In this document: positions 7,312-15,216 of the stretch, piece by piece
Layout of the letters: every line of letters starts with the position of its first letter
Position numbering within the stretch: position 1 is the stretch's first letter
Origin: CAZTVF01 sp964616985
GTDB lineage: Bacteria; Planctomycetota; Phycisphaerae; SM23-33
Assembly (NCBI GenBank): GCA_964616985.1
Contig: CAZTVF010000070.1
Location: 1-28,861 of the forward strand
Direction of reading: 5' to 3'
DNA length: 28,861 bases
The notes under the pieces: generated by a model
What the model was told of the DNA's origin: nothing
Database searches by the model: none
The model's input: the letters and a program-made list of their open reading frames with translations, nothing else
Made by a program: the position numbers and the translations under genes

Positions 7312-7980
7312 ATGCTGCCGGCTCTTCTAGGTAAAAAGATTGGCATGACCCAGGTGTACGACGCCGCAGGGATGCTGCATCCCGTGACGGTCGTCCAGGC
7401 TGGGCCCTGCAACGTGTTGCAGATCAAGACGACCGAGACGGACGGGTACAACGCCGTCCAGATCGGCTTCGAAGACAAGAAGCCCCATCGGGCCACCCAG
7501 CCGCAGATCGCGCACGCGGCCAAGGCGGGCGTGGGCCCCATGAAGTTCATCCGCGAGGTTCGCCTGGCGGAGGTCCCGGCGGACATCCAGCCGGGGCAGG
7601 CCGTGACGGTGGCCGAGTTCGACGGCGTCGTGTACGTCGACGTGATCGGCACCAGCAAGGGCAAGGGCTTCGCGGGCGTCATGAAGCGGCACTTGTTCGC
7701 CGGGCAGTGCGCCTCGCACGGCACGGAGCGCAAGCACCGCTCGCCGGGCAGCATCTCGGCCCACGCGACGAACCGTGGCTGGGGCGGCGACATCAAGCGT
7801 GGCAAGCGCATGGCCGGTCACATGGGGGACGAGCAGTGCACCAACCGCAATCTCAAGCTTATCGCAGTCGATAAGGAAAACCAGCTTCTGTTGATCAAGG
7901 GCACGGTGCCCGGCGCCAACGGCGGCTACGTATTCATCCGAGTGTCCAAGACGGCCCGCCTCAAGAAGGCCGCCAAATAA
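7312..7980 (+). CDS. rplC: 50S ribosomal protein L3
   Basis: L3 is an early 23S rRNA binder whose long loop reaches toward the peptidyl-transferase centre. The 222-residue product begins with the typical LLGKKIGMTQVY block and contains GKGFAGVMKRH and SHGTERKHRSPGSI in the central extension. The late part, GVPGANGGYVFI-like, is also typical. The ATG is preceded by AGGTGA, which overlaps the rpsJ stop. Length and sequence are those of bacterial L3 with nothing missing. Confidence 0.97.
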   Translation: MLPALLGKKIGMTQVYDAAGMLHPVTVVQAGPCNVLQIKTTETDGYNAVQIGFEDKKPHRATQPQIAHAAKAGVGPMKFIREVRLAEVPADIQPGQAVTVAEFDGVVYVDVIGTSKGKGFAGVMKRHLFAGQCASHGTERKHRSPGSISAHATNRGWGGDIKRGKRMAGHMGDEQCTNRNLKLIAVDKENQLLLIKGTVPGANGGYVFIRVSKTARLKKAAK

Positions 7981-8001
7981 CCTAAGCGGACGAATCAGAC
8001 C

Positions 8002-8631
8002 ATGTTGGAAGTTCCAGTTTATAACATCAGCGGCGAGAAGATCGACAGCCTGAAGGTCGACGAGGCCCGCTTCGGCGGCACGGTCAACGTGTCGTTGCTG
8101 AAGCAGGCGGTCGTCACCTACCACGCCAACGCCCGTCAGGGCACCGTGGCCACCAAGAGCCGTGGCATGGTGGAAGGCTCCACCAAGAAGCTCTTCAAGC
8201 AGAAGGGCACGGGCAACGCCCGTCGCGGCAACATCCGCACGCACGTGATGCGTGGCGGCGGTGTGGCCTTCGGGAAGATCCCGCACAGCTATCGCAAGGG
8301 GTTCCCCAAGGCGATGCGTCGGGCGGCCCTGAACTCGGCCCTGCTGGCCAAGATGCTGGGCAACGACCTGCTGGTCGTCGACGGCCTCAAGGCCGACGCC
8401 CCGAAGACCAAGCCGATCATCGCTCTTCTCAAGAACCTCAAGATCAACCGCTCCTGCCTGCTGACGCTGGCCGGTAGAGACAAGAACATCTACCTCAGCG
8501 CCCGCAACATCTCGGACGTCACCGTCCGCATCGCCGAGGAGCTCAACGCCTGGGATATCATCACCCGCCAGAAGATGCTGGTGACGAGCGAGGCGATGAA
8601 GGCCATCCTTGCCGAGGAGTCCAAGGCATGA
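8002..8631 (+). CDS. rplD: 50S ribosomal protein L4
   Basis: L4 lines the peptide exit tunnel together with L22. The 209-residue product has the arginine/glycine-rich tunnel loop GTGNARRGNIRTHVMRGGGVAFGK, the position of macrolide-resistance changes in other bacteria, with no visible abnormality. In E. coli, L4 represses the S10 operon; no matching leader structure is obvious here. The stop codon overlaps the rplW start in ATGA (8628-8631), suggesting coupled translation. Confidence 0.97.
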   Translation: MLEVPVYNISGEKIDSLKVDEARFGGTVNVSLLKQAVVTYHANARQGTVATKSRGMVEGSTKKLFKQKGTGNARRGNIRTHVMRGGGVAFGKIPHSYRKGFPKAMRRAALNSALLAKMLGNDLLVVDGLKADAPKTKPIIALLKNLKINRSCLLTLAGRDKNIYLSARNISDVTVRIAEELNAWDIITRQKMLVTSEAMKAILAEESKA

Positions 8632-8912
8632 AGAACGATATCTACGCCGTCATCGTCCGCCCGCTGGTGACCGAAAAGGGCACCCATCAGTCGCAGACCC
8701 GCAACGCGTACGCGTTCGAAGTCGCGGCCGAGGCCAACAAGGCCCAGATCAAGCAGGCGGTGGAGAAGATTTACAACGTGAAGGTCACCAGCGTGCGCAC
8801 GGCCAATCGCAAGGGCAAGCCGCGTCGCGCCGGGGCCACCTGGGGCACCACCAGCCACTGGAAAAAGGCGGTCGTCGTCCTGCACGAAGATCACCATATC
8901 GACATGTTCTAA
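8628..8912 (+). CDS. rplW: 50S ribosomal protein L23
   Basis: L23 surrounds the tunnel exit and is the docking point for trigger factor and SRP. The 94-residue product contains IVRPLVTEKGTH near its N-terminus and the C-terminal block RKGKPRRAGATWGTTSHWKK typical of the family. It begins within the rplD stop codon, and rplB follows after 19 bases. Confidence 0.96.
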   Translation: MKNDIYAVIVRPLVTEKGTHQSQTRNAYAFEVAAEANKAQIKQAVEKIYNVKVTSVRTANRKGKPRRAGATWGTTSHWKKAVVVLHEDHHIDMF

Positions 8913-8931
8913 GGAAGATACGAGATAGATT

Positions 8932-9783
8932 ATGGCAATCAAAGTATACAAACCGACTTCCGCTGGGCGCCGCAATGCGTCGGTGAACACCCACGAGGAA
9001 GTGACGTCGACGAACCCGGAAAAGTCGCTGCTGCTGCCGATGAAGAAGCACGGCGGCCGCAACCACTCGGGCATGATCACCATGCGTCACCGTGGCGGCG
9101 GCAACAAGCGGATGTACCGCATCATCGACTTCAAGCGGCTCAAGGACAGCGTCGCCGCCGAGGTCAAGACGATCGAGTACGATCCCAACCGCAGCTGCAA
9201 CATCGCCCTGGTTCAGTATGAAGACGGCGAGAAACGCTACATCCTGGCGCCCCTGGGCCTCAAGGTCGGGCAGAAGATTCAATCGGGCGACGCGGCCGAG
9301 CCTCGCCTGGGCAACTGCCTGCCGATGAGCAAGATCCCGGTGGGTCTGGAAGTCCACAACGTTGAAATGAATCCCGGCCAGGGCGGCAAGCTGGTGCGTT
9401 CCGCCGGCGGCGTCGCCCGCCTGGTGGCCCGTGACGGCAAGTTCGCCCACCTGGTGCTGCCGTCGGGCGAGATGCGCATGATCAACGCCGCCTGCCGCGC
9501 CACGATCGGGCAGCTGGGCAACATCGAGCACTTCTCGGTGATCCTGGGCAAGGCGGGCCGCAGCCGCCACCTGGGCATCCGCCCCCGCGTCCGCGGCTCG
9601 GCGATGAACCCTGTGGCCCACCCGATGGGCGGCGGCGAAGGCCGTCGCGCCGGCGGTCGTCACCCCGTGTCGCCGTGGGGCCAGCTGGCCAAGGGCGGCA
9701 AGACCCGCAAGCGTCGTAAAACCAACAACAAGCTGATCCTGCGTCGTCGTCGCAACGTTCGCACCGGTCAGCTCGTTCTCTAA
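8932..9783 (+). CDS. rplB: 50S ribosomal protein L2
   Basis: L2 binds 23S rRNA and is needed for subunit joining and peptidyl-transferase activity. The 283-residue length is normal. The sequence has KKHGGRNHSGMITMRHRGGG near residues 43-62 and the basic C-terminus KTRKRRKTNNKLILRRRR. The conserved catalytic-site loop reads AMNPVAHPMGGGEGR, where most bacteria have NPVDHPHGGGEGR. The key His corresponding to E. coli His229 is kept, but the preceding Asp is Ala and the second His is Met. That change probably reflects lineage and not damage. Confidence 0.97.
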   Translation: MAIKVYKPTSAGRRNASVNTHEEVTSTNPEKSLLLPMKKHGGRNHSGMITMRHRGGGNKRMYRIIDFKRLKDSVAAEVKTIEYDPNRSCNIALVQYEDGEKRYILAPLGLKVGQKIQSGDAAEPRLGNCLPMSKIPVGLEVHNVEMNPGQGGKLVRSAGGVARLVARDGKFAHLVLPSGEMRMINAACRATIGQLGNIEHFSVILGKAGRSRHLGIRPRVRGSAMNPVAHPMGGGEGRRAGGRHPVSPWGQLAKGGKTRKRRKTNNKLILRRRRNVRTGQLVL

Positions 9784-9795
9784 AAGGTAAAAGCA

Positions 9796-10092
9796 ATGAG
9801 TCGAAGCGCGAAAAAAGGCCCCTACGTGGATGAAAGGCTCTACCGCAAGGTTACGCGGGCGAGCGAATCCGGTTCCCGCGAGCCCATCAAGACCTGGGCC
9901 CGTGCCTGCACCATCATCCCCGAGTTCGTGGGCCAGAACTTCATGGTCCATAACGGCAAGCAGTTTACGAAGGTGTTTGTGACGGAGGATATGGTAGGTC
10001 ACAAGCTGGGAGAGTTCTCCCTGACCCGCATCTTCCGTGGTCACAGTGGCGTCAAGAAGGCCGAAGCTGCAGCGCCGGCCGCAAGCAAATAA
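9796..10092 (+). CDS. rpsS: 30S ribosomal protein S19
   Basis: S19 sits in the head of the small subunit near the A-site finger and forms intersubunit bridges. The 98-residue product opens with MSRSAKKGPYVDERL and contains the conserved TWARACTIIPEFVG, GQNFMVHNGKQF and HKLGEFSLTRIFRGH segments. A short Ala-rich C-terminal tail (KKAEAAAPAASK) ends the protein. It lies between rplB and rplV with short spacers, as in other S10 operons. Confidence 0.97.
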   Translation: MSRSAKKGPYVDERLYRKVTRASESGSREPIKTWARACTIIPEFVGQNFMVHNGKQFTKVFVTEDMVGHKLGEFSLTRIFRGHSGVKKAEAAAPAASK

Positions 10093-10113
10093 GAGATCGT
10101 TGGGAGCCGCACG

Positions 10114-10443
10114 ATGGCATGGCAAGCAACATACCGATACGCACGCATCAGTGCCCGCAAGGCGCGCCTGGCGGCGGACTTGATCCGCGGCCGCAACGCC
10201 CAGAAGGCCCTGGACCTGTTGAAGTTCTCGCCGCAGCTGGCGTCGACGCTGTTGATCAAGACGCTGACCAGCGCCGTGGCCAACGCGAACGAGGCCGAGG
10301 CGAACGTCGAGAACCTGTACGTGAAGGAAGCCCGCGTGGATGAGGGTCCCGTGATGAAGCGTATCCGGGCCAAGGATCGCGGTCGCGCTCACCCCATTCT
10401 CAAACGAACCAGCCACATAGTCGTGGTCGTGGACGAGGCATAA
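10114..10443 (+). CDS. rplV: 50S ribosomal protein L22
   Basis: L22 contacts all 23S rRNA domains and, with L4, forms the tunnel constriction. The 109-residue product has the family features ARISARKARLAADLIRGRNA at the start, the beta hairpin region VKEARVDEGPVMKRIRAKDRGRA (residues about 70-92) and the terminal RTSHIVVVVDE. The macrolide-sensitive hairpin is intact. rpsC follows five bases after its stop. Confidence 0.96.
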   Translation: MAWQATYRYARISARKARLAADLIRGRNAQKALDLLKFSPQLASTLLIKTLTSAVANANEAEANVENLYVKEARVDEGPVMKRIRAKDRGRAHPILKRTSHIVVVVDEA

Positions 10444-10448
10444 GAACC

Positions 10449-11297
10449 ATGGGCCAGAAAGTAAACCCCGTATCGTTCCGTACCGGTGTGACCATGGGCT
10501 GGAAGAGCCGCTGGTTCGCCCCTAAGAGCAACTACGGCGAGTTCCTTGTGGAAGACGAGCGCATCCGCAAGTTCCTCGACCAGAAGCTCAACCGCCAGCC
10601 ACCCTACGCGGCCGTCGCCGGCGTGGAGATCGAGCGGACCCGCGAAGAAGTGAAGGTCATCATCAAGACCGCACGGCCGGGCCTGGTCATCGGTCCCAAG
10701 GGCGCCGAGGTTGACAAGCTCCGCGGCGCACTGGAAAACCTGTGCAACCGCCGGATCACGATCAACATCATGGAAATCAAGAACCCCGACCTCGACGCCC
10801 GCCTGGTCGCCGAGGGCATCGCCGACCAGCTCAAGCGTCGCGCCAGCTTCCGCCGCACCATGAAGCAGCGGGCCGAGACGTGCATGCAGTCGGGCGCCCG
10901 GGGCGTCAAGATCGTTCTGGCCGGCCGGCTGGGCGGTGCGGAAATGAGCCGCACCGAGAAGTTGAACCTGGGCAGCGTTCCGCTGCACACGCTGGAGGCG
11001 GACGTGGACTTCGGGTTCTGCCCGGCTTTCACCACCTACGGCGCGATCGGCGTGAAGGTGTGGATCTATCGCGGGATGTTCGGCGAGGCTCCGCTGGAGC
11101 CTGATGCCGCGGCCGAGGCGGCCATGACGCGTGCGCGTCGCCGTCGCGAGCGTGGCGGTCCCGGTGGCGGCGGCGGTGGTGGCGGATTTGGCGGCGGCAC
11201 CCGCGGCGGCGTCGGTGGACGCCGGCACGAAGGCAGTTCTCGCGGCGGTGCGAGCGCGGCGGCTCCCAAGCCGGCCGAGCCCCCCAAGCAGGCGTAA
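10449..11297 (+). CDS. rpsC: 30S ribosomal protein S3 with Gly/Arg-rich C-terminal tail
   Basis: S3 lies at the mRNA entry tunnel and contributes to ribosomal helicase activity. The N-terminal part, the KH domain (GPKGAEVDKLR carries the GxxG loop) and the C-terminal S3 domain ending near RGMFGEA (about residue 210) are normal. The protein is 282 residues against ~210-235 usually. The extra ~65 residues are first Arg-rich (TRARRRRERGG), then nearly pure Gly with interspersed Arg (GGGGGGGGFGGGTRGG), then Ala/Pro/Lys. The tail has the codon bias of its neighbours and no frameshift is apparent, so it looks native. It is probably disordered and RNA-binding, exposed on the 30S surface. Confidence 0.97.
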   Translation: MGQKVNPVSFRTGVTMGWKSRWFAPKSNYGEFLVEDERIRKFLDQKLNRQPPYAAVAGVEIERTREEVKVIIKTARPGLVIGPKGAEVDKLRGALENLCNRRITINIMEIKNPDLDARLVAEGIADQLKRRASFRRTMKQRAETCMQSGARGVKIVLAGRLGGAEMSRTEKLNLGSVPLHTLEADVDFGFCPAFTTYGAIGVKVWIYRGMFGEAPLEPDAAAEAAMTRARRRRERGGPGGGGGGGGFGGGTRGGVGGRRHEGSSRGGASAAAPKPAEPPKQA

Positions 11298-11336
11298 CGA
11301 GCAGGAACACTAAGGAAGAGATAAGCAGGTGTCACA

Positions 11337-11756
11337 ATGGCTTTGATGCCGAAACGAGTTTTGCACCGGAAGCAGCAGCGCGGCAAGATGCGCGGGATGG
11401 CGACACGCGGCAACACCGTGTCGTTTGGCGAGTACGGTCTCCAGAGCATGGAGACGATGTGGATCACGGCCCGGCAGATCGAAGCGGGTCGCGTGGCCGC
11501 CAGCCACTACCTCCATCGCGAAGGCCGTGTATACATCCGGATCTTCCCGGACAAGCCGATCACGGCCAAGCCGCTGGAAACCCGAATGGGTACCGGCAAG
11601 GGCGAAGTGAAGGAATGGGTCGCGGTGGTGAAGCCCGGAACGGTGCTGTTCGAAGTGGGCGGCGTGGATGAACTAACGGCCAAGGGCGCTTTGTGCCGCA
11701 TCGCGGTGAAGATGCCGATTCGATGCCGGCTGGTCGCGCGGCGTCGTGGCCTGTAA
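11337..11756 (+). CDS. rplP: 50S ribosomal protein L16
   Basis: L16 helps position the A-site tRNA acceptor arm in the large subunit. The 139-residue product begins MALMPKRVLHRKQQRGKMRG and holds the loop ETRMGTGKGEVKEWVAVVKPG (about residues 80-101) typical of the family. It ends with the basic PIRCRLVARRRGL. The start ATG follows a spacer of 39 bases after rpsC, and rpmC follows 11 bases downstream. Confidence 0.97.
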   Translation: MALMPKRVLHRKQQRGKMRGMATRGNTVSFGEYGLQSMETMWITARQIEAGRVAASHYLHREGRVYIRIFPDKPITAKPLETRMGTGKGEVKEWVAVVKPGTVLFEVGGVDELTAKGALCRIAVKMPIRCRLVARRRGL

Positions 11757-11767
11757 GGCGGAGCAAC

Positions 11768-11986
11768 ATGAAGATCAAAGATTTGCGTCAGATGAATGAT
11801 GAGGAGCTCCACCTGGAGTTGGAGCGGCTTCGCCGGCACCTGTTCGATCTGCGAGCGCAGGCGGTGACGGAGAAACTGGAAGACACGACGATGCTGTTGA
11901 AGGCAAAGCGTGACGCCGCGCGGATCCTGACGGTGCAGAAGCAGCGTCAGACGGAAGCGACCAAAGCTCAAGCGAGCGGGAAGTAA
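11768..11986 (+). CDS. rpmC: 50S ribosomal protein L29
   Basis: L29 is a two-helix protein near the tunnel exit, next to L23. The frame is open upstream into rplP, but ATG 11768, preceded by GGAG, gives the family start MKIKDLRQMNDEELHLEL. The product is 72 residues and almost wholly helical, with LRRHLFDLRAQAVTEKLED in the middle. The C-terminus adds a short Gln/Lys/Ala tail. It lies between rplP and rpsQ as expected. Confidence 0.95.
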   Translation: MKIKDLRQMNDEELHLELERLRRHLFDLRAQAVTEKLEDTTMLLKAKRDAARILTVQKQRQTEATKAQASGK

Positions 11987-11989
11987 GGT

Positions 11990-12295
11990 ATGGAACCCAC
12001 AACAGAAAAAGAAGCTCCCCGCATGACCGGGGTCAAAACGGGATTCGTCACCTCCAAGAGCACGGACAAGACGATTCACGTGACGATCAACTTCATGGTC
12101 AAGCATCCGCAGTACGGCAAGTACATCCGCCGTCGGACGAAGCTGGCCGTTCACGATGAGAAGAATGTCGCCCAGAAGGGCGATCTCGTAGAGATCGTCC
12201 CCTGCCGGCGGTTGAGCAAGACCAAGGCCTGGCGCCTTGTCCGCGTGGTGCGGGCGGGTGCGGCGATCGAAGAACTCCCAACAGACAAAGGTTAA
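11990..12295 (+). CDS. rpsQ: 30S ribosomal protein S17
   Basis: S17 is an early assembly protein of the small-subunit body with an OB fold. The product contains MVKHPQYGKYIRRRTKLAVHDE and RRLSKTKAWRLVRVV, diagnostic for the family. ATG 11990 gives 101 residues, but only TAAGG lies close upstream, almost touching the ATG. ATG 12023 (MTGVKTGF) would give 90 residues, closer to the usual ~85, so the true start is uncertain. It is the last gene of the S10 set; rplN follows five bases later without a visible promoter. Confidence 0.95.
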   Translation: MEPTTEKEAPRMTGVKTGFVTSKSTDKTIHVTINFMVKHPQYGKYIRRRTKLAVHDEKNVAQKGDLVEIVPCRRLSKTKAWRLVRVVRAGAAIEELPTDKG

Positions 12296-12300
12296 ACGCC

Positions 12301-12687
12301 GTGATACAGCAGGAAACACGCTTAGACGTGGCCGATAACACCGGCGCCCGCGTGGTGGGCTGCATCAAGGTGCTCGGCGGCTCAACGAGGCGAGGCGGCT
12401 TCTACCGCCGGACCGCATCCCTGGGCGACGTGATCATCTGTTCGATCAAGAAGGCCTCTCCGGGCGGCGACGTCAAGGAAGGCGAGATCGTTCGGTGCGT
12501 GATCGTGCGGACGGCCTACCCCGTTCGTCGCGCGGACGGCAGCTACGTGCGGTTTGACCGCAGTGCGGCCGTGCTGATCGACGAGGAAGGCAATCCCAAG
12601 GGAACCCGAATTTTCGGCGCGGTGGCCCGCGAGCTGCGTGAGAAGAACTTCATGAAGATTGTTTCGCTCGCCAGCGAGGTGGTTTAA
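12301..12687 (+). CDS. rplN: 50S ribosomal protein L14
   Basis: L14 lies at the subunit interface and is the binding site of the silencing factor RsfS. It begins with GTG at 12301, reading MIQQETRLDVADNTGARVVGC, the standard N-terminus. The central VIVRTAYPVRRADGSYVRFD and the end TRIFGAVARELREKNFMKIVSLA are typical. It is 128 residues, slightly longer than the usual 122, with the difference in the KEGE/ASPGGDVK region. Its stop codon directly abuts the rplX start (TAAATG). Confidence 0.96.
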   Translation: MIQQETRLDVADNTGARVVGCIKVLGGSTRRGGFYRRTASLGDVIICSIKKASPGGDVKEGEIVRCVIVRTAYPVRRADGSYVRFDRSAAVLIDEEGNPKGTRIFGAVARELREKNFMKIVSLASEVV

Positions 12688-13023
12688 ATGGCAACGCATG
12701 TGAAAAAAGGCGATATGGTCGTCGTCCTCAGCGGCGATGACAGGAAGAAGGTCGGCCAGGTGATGCGGGTTGACAAGGCCCGTGGGCGCGTGGTGGTGCA
12801 GGGCGTCAACCGCGTGTACCGCCACCTGAAGCCCTCCCGGCAGCATCCGCGCGGCGGACGAATTCAGAAAGAGATGGCGATCAACCTCTCGAACGTTCTG
12901 CCGGTGGATCCCAAGACCAACCAGCCCACCCGTGTCGGCTTCCGCATCGGCGAGGGCGGGTCCAAGGATCGCGTCGCTCGCAAGAGCCAGGCGGTTCTGG
13001 GCACAGTGAAGAAAGCAAAGTAG
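12688..13023 (+). CDS. rplX: 50S ribosomal protein L24
   Basis: L24 starts 50S assembly by binding the 5' end of 23S rRNA. The 111-residue product has a KOW motif near the N-terminus (KKGDMVVVLSGDDRKKVGQV) and continues with GVNRVYRHLKPSRQHPRGG. There is no spacer from rplN: the ATG begins right after the preceding TAA. Coupled translation is therefore likely. No unusual features were seen. Confidence 0.96.
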   Translation: MATHVKKGDMVVVLSGDDRKKVGQVMRVDKARGRVVVQGVNRVYRHLKPSRQHPRGGRIQKEMAINLSNVLPVDPKTNQPTRVGFRIGEGGSKDRVARKSQAVLGTVKKAK

Positions 13024-13032
13024 GTCTGAACT

Positions 13033-13578
13033 ATGGTTGCGCGTCTTCAGGAAAAATATCAGAACGAAGTGGCGAAGGCCATGACCGCGCGGTTTGGCTA
13101 CACCAACGTGATGGCGATTCCGAAGCTCACCAAGATCGTGGTCTCGATGGGCATCGGTCAGGGCCACCAGGACCAGGCGAAGCTGGACTTGGCCCAGAAG
13201 CAGTTGACGATGATCGTCGGGCAGCATCCGGTGATCACGCTGGCGAAGAAGTCGATCAGTAACTTCAAACTTCGCGAGGGCATGAAGGTGGGCCTGAAGG
13301 TCACCCTTCGCGGCGCGCGGATGTGGGAGTTCCTCGACCGGCTGATCACGCTGGCGATCCCCCGCGTGAAGGACTTCCGGGGTCTGAACCCCTCGGGCTT
13401 CGATGGGCGCGGGAACTACAACATGGGCCTGGTCGAGCAGACCGTCTTCCCCGAAGTGGACCCCAATACGGTGACCTTTACGCAGGGCATGAACATTGCC
13501 ATGGCCACCACGGCCCGCAACGACGAGGAAGCGCGTGAGTTGTTGAGCCTCTTGGGCATGCCGTTCCGCAAGGGTTGA
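13033..13578 (+). CDS. rplE: 50S ribosomal protein L5
   Basis: L5 binds 5S rRNA and contacts the P-site tRNA and the 30S head. The 181-residue length is normal. It carries MAIPKLTKIVVSMGIGQGH, the central KKSISNFKLREGMKVGLKVTLRG and the FRGLNPSGFDGRGNYNMGL block, followed by the C-terminal ATTARNDEEARELLSLLGMPF. The gene sits between rplX and rpsN as in other spc operons. Confidence 0.97.
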   Translation: MVARLQEKYQNEVAKAMTARFGYTNVMAIPKLTKIVVSMGIGQGHQDQAKLDLAQKQLTMIVGQHPVITLAKKSISNFKLREGMKVGLKVTLRGARMWEFLDRLITLAIPRVKDFRGLNPSGFDGRGNYNMGLVEQTVFPEVDPNTVTFTQGMNIAMATTARNDEEARELLSLLGMPFRKG

Positions 13579-13594
13579 AAGGAAACGCTGAGTT

Positions 13595-13780
13595 ATGGCG
13601 ACGAAAGCACAAGTTCAGAAATCCCAGAAGCCACCGAAGTTCACCTCGCGAACCATTCGCCGGTGTCAGCTCTGCGGTCGGCCGCGGGCCGTATATCGTA
13701 AGTTCCGCATCTGCCGTATCTGCCTGCGGAACCTGGCGGCCGAAGGTAAGATTCCGGGCCTCAAGAAGGCCAGCTGGTAA
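13595..13780 (+). CDS. rpsN: 30S ribosomal protein S14, type Z (zinc-binding, rpsZ)
   Basis: S14 is a small-subunit head protein near the decoding site. This is the short zinc form: 61 residues with Cys24, Cys27, Cys40 and Cys43 (CQLC and CRIC), the ligand set seen in Thermus. The C-terminal half, RNLAAEGKIPGLKKASW, is diagnostic. The zinc form requires metal, and many bacteria keep a second, zinc-free copy elsewhere; none is seen in this window. ATG 13595 lies 16 bases after rplE. Confidence 0.96.
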   Translation: MATKAQVQKSQKPPKFTSRTIRRCQLCGRPRAVYRKFRICRICLRNLAAEGKIPGLKKASW

Positions 13781-13794
13781 AGGAAACCCAAGCG

Positions 13795-14193
13795 ATGAGT
13801 CTGCAAGACCCCATTGCCGATATGCTGACCCAGATTCGCAACGCCCTGCGGGCACGTCACGAGACGGTGACGGTCCCGGCCAGCGGCGTGTGCGAAGGCA
13901 TCCTGTCGGTGTTGAAGCTCGAAGGCTATATCCTCGACTACAAGCGGATCGAGGACGAGAAGCAAGGCCTCCTGCGCGTGTACCTGAAGTATGGTCCCAC
14001 CGGCGAGGACGTGGTGAATGAGCTGACGCGCGTCAGCAAGCCCGGCCGGCGGGTGTATCGCGGCGTGACGGAGCTGCCCCGCCCCATGAACGGGATGGGC
14101 ATCTCGGTGATCTCGACGTCCAAGGGCGTCCTGAGCGACCGTCAGTGCCGCGAGCAGAAGATCGGCGGCGAAGTCATCTGCACCGTCTCCTAA
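13795..14193 (+). CDS. rpsH: 30S ribosomal protein S8
   Basis: S8 organises the central domain of 16S rRNA and in E. coli also represses the spc operon at rplE. The 132-residue product starts MSLQDPIADMLTQIRNALRA and ends with the conserved MGISVISTSKGVLSDRQCREQ and GGEVICTVS. The length is standard. It follows rpsN by 14 bases and precedes rplF by 16 bases. Confidence 0.97.
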   Translation: MSLQDPIADMLTQIRNALRARHETVTVPASGVCEGILSVLKLEGYILDYKRIEDEKQGLLRVYLKYGPTGEDVVNELTRVSKPGRRVYRGVTELPRPMNGMGISVISTSKGVLSDRQCREQKIGGEVICTVS

Positions 14194-14209
14194 CCCAAGT
14201 GGAAGTCCA

Positions 14210-14794
14210 ATGTCGCGAATAGGCAAAAAACCCGTTCCGATCCCTGATGGGATCAAGGTGTCCGTGTCCGGCAGGACGATCAACGTCGAAGGCCCGGCTG
14301 GGAAGCTCTCGTGGACGCATCGTCCGGAGCTGACCATTGCGGTTGACACGGCGGCCAAGGCCGTGGTGGTCAATCGCCCTGGCGACGACCGCATGTCGCG
14401 CAGCCTGCACGGGCTGACCCGCACGCTGATCGCCAACATGATCGAAGGCTGCGCCAAGGGTTACTCCAAGAGCCTCGAGCTCTACGGCGTAGGCTTCGGC
14501 GTGACGCTGCAGGGGACGAAGTTCTCCATCACCTGCGGCTTCAGCCATCCGGTGGTCTTCGAAGTGCCCGCGGGCGTCAAGGTGGAAGTGACCACGCCGC
14601 AGGCCCGCGGTGACAACGAGCCCGCTCGTTTCATCATCAAGGGCGCCGACAAGCAGGCGGTGGGTGAGTTCGCGGCCCGCGTCCGCCGGACCCGCAAGCC
14701 CGAGCCGTACAAGGGCAAGGGTATCCGGTACACGGGTGAATACGTCCGCAGGAAGGTCGGCAAGGCCTTCGCGGGCGCCGGCGGGGCGTCGTAA
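14210..14794 (+). CDS. rplF: 50S ribosomal protein L6
   Basis: L6 lies near the sarcin-ricin loop and the factor-binding site. The 194-residue product begins MSRIGKKPVPIPDGIKVSVSG and contains LTRTLIANMIEGCAKGYSKSLELYGVGF. The second domain ends in KPEPYKGKGIRYTGEYVRRKVGKAF, the family signature. It is slightly longer than the ~177 residues of E. coli L6. A 41-base spacer separates it from rplR. Confidence 0.97.
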   Translation: MSRIGKKPVPIPDGIKVSVSGRTINVEGPAGKLSWTHRPELTIAVDTAAKAVVVNRPGDDRMSRSLHGLTRTLIANMIEGCAKGYSKSLELYGVGFGVTLQGTKFSITCGFSHPVVFEVPAGVKVEVTTPQARGDNEPARFIIKGADKQAVGEFAARVRRTRKPEPYKGKGIRYTGEYVRRKVGKAFAGAGGAS

Positions 14795-14835
14795 CGCACC
14801 TCGGGCAGCTTCGAGAAAAGCAAGGCAGGTAGAAC

Positions 14836-15198
14836 ATGAAATTACTAGAGAAGAAAAAACTGCAGCGTGAACGTCGCAAACTCCGCGTGCGAAAGCACGT
14901 GACAGGGACGGCCGAGAGGCCTCGCCTGACGGTGTTCCGCAGCCACAAGAACATCTATGCCCAGTTGATCGACGACATGGCCGGGCGGACGCTGATGTCG
15001 GCGTCCAGCCAGGAAGAGTCGTTCGAGGCGGCGTTGGGCAGCAACAAGAAGGCCGCGCAGGCGGTGGGCACGGCACTGGCGGCAAAGGCCACCGGGGCCG
15101 GAATCAAGAAGGTCGTATTCGACCGCAACGGCTATCCGTTCCATGGTCGGGTCCGTGAACTGGCTGAGGCGGCCCGCAAGGGCGGCTTGGAGTTCTAA
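14836..15198 (+). CDS. rplR: 50S ribosomal protein L18
   Basis: L18 delivers 5S rRNA to the large subunit together with L5. The 120-residue product has the basic N-terminus KKLQRERRKLRVRKHVTGTAERPRLTVFRS, followed by HKNIYAQLIDD. The C-terminal FDRNGYPFHGRVRELAEAARKGGLEF is diagnostic. The length is normal. The start ATG is preceded by AAGGCAGG, and rpsE follows 18 bases after the stop. Confidence 0.97.
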   Translation: MKLLEKKKLQRERRKLRVRKHVTGTAERPRLTVFRSHKNIYAQLIDDMAGRTLMSASSQEESFEAALGSNKKAAQAVGTALAAKATGAGIKKVVFDRNGYPFHGRVRELAEAARKGGLEF

Positions 15199-15216
15199 TA
15201 CTCAGGAGCAGGCAAC

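Noticed and set aside
11150..11240. Frameshift in rpsC producing the Gly-rich tail
   Set aside because: The core ends naturally just before, reading stays open to a stop close to rplP, and codon bias is unchanged; a sequencing check is still advisable.
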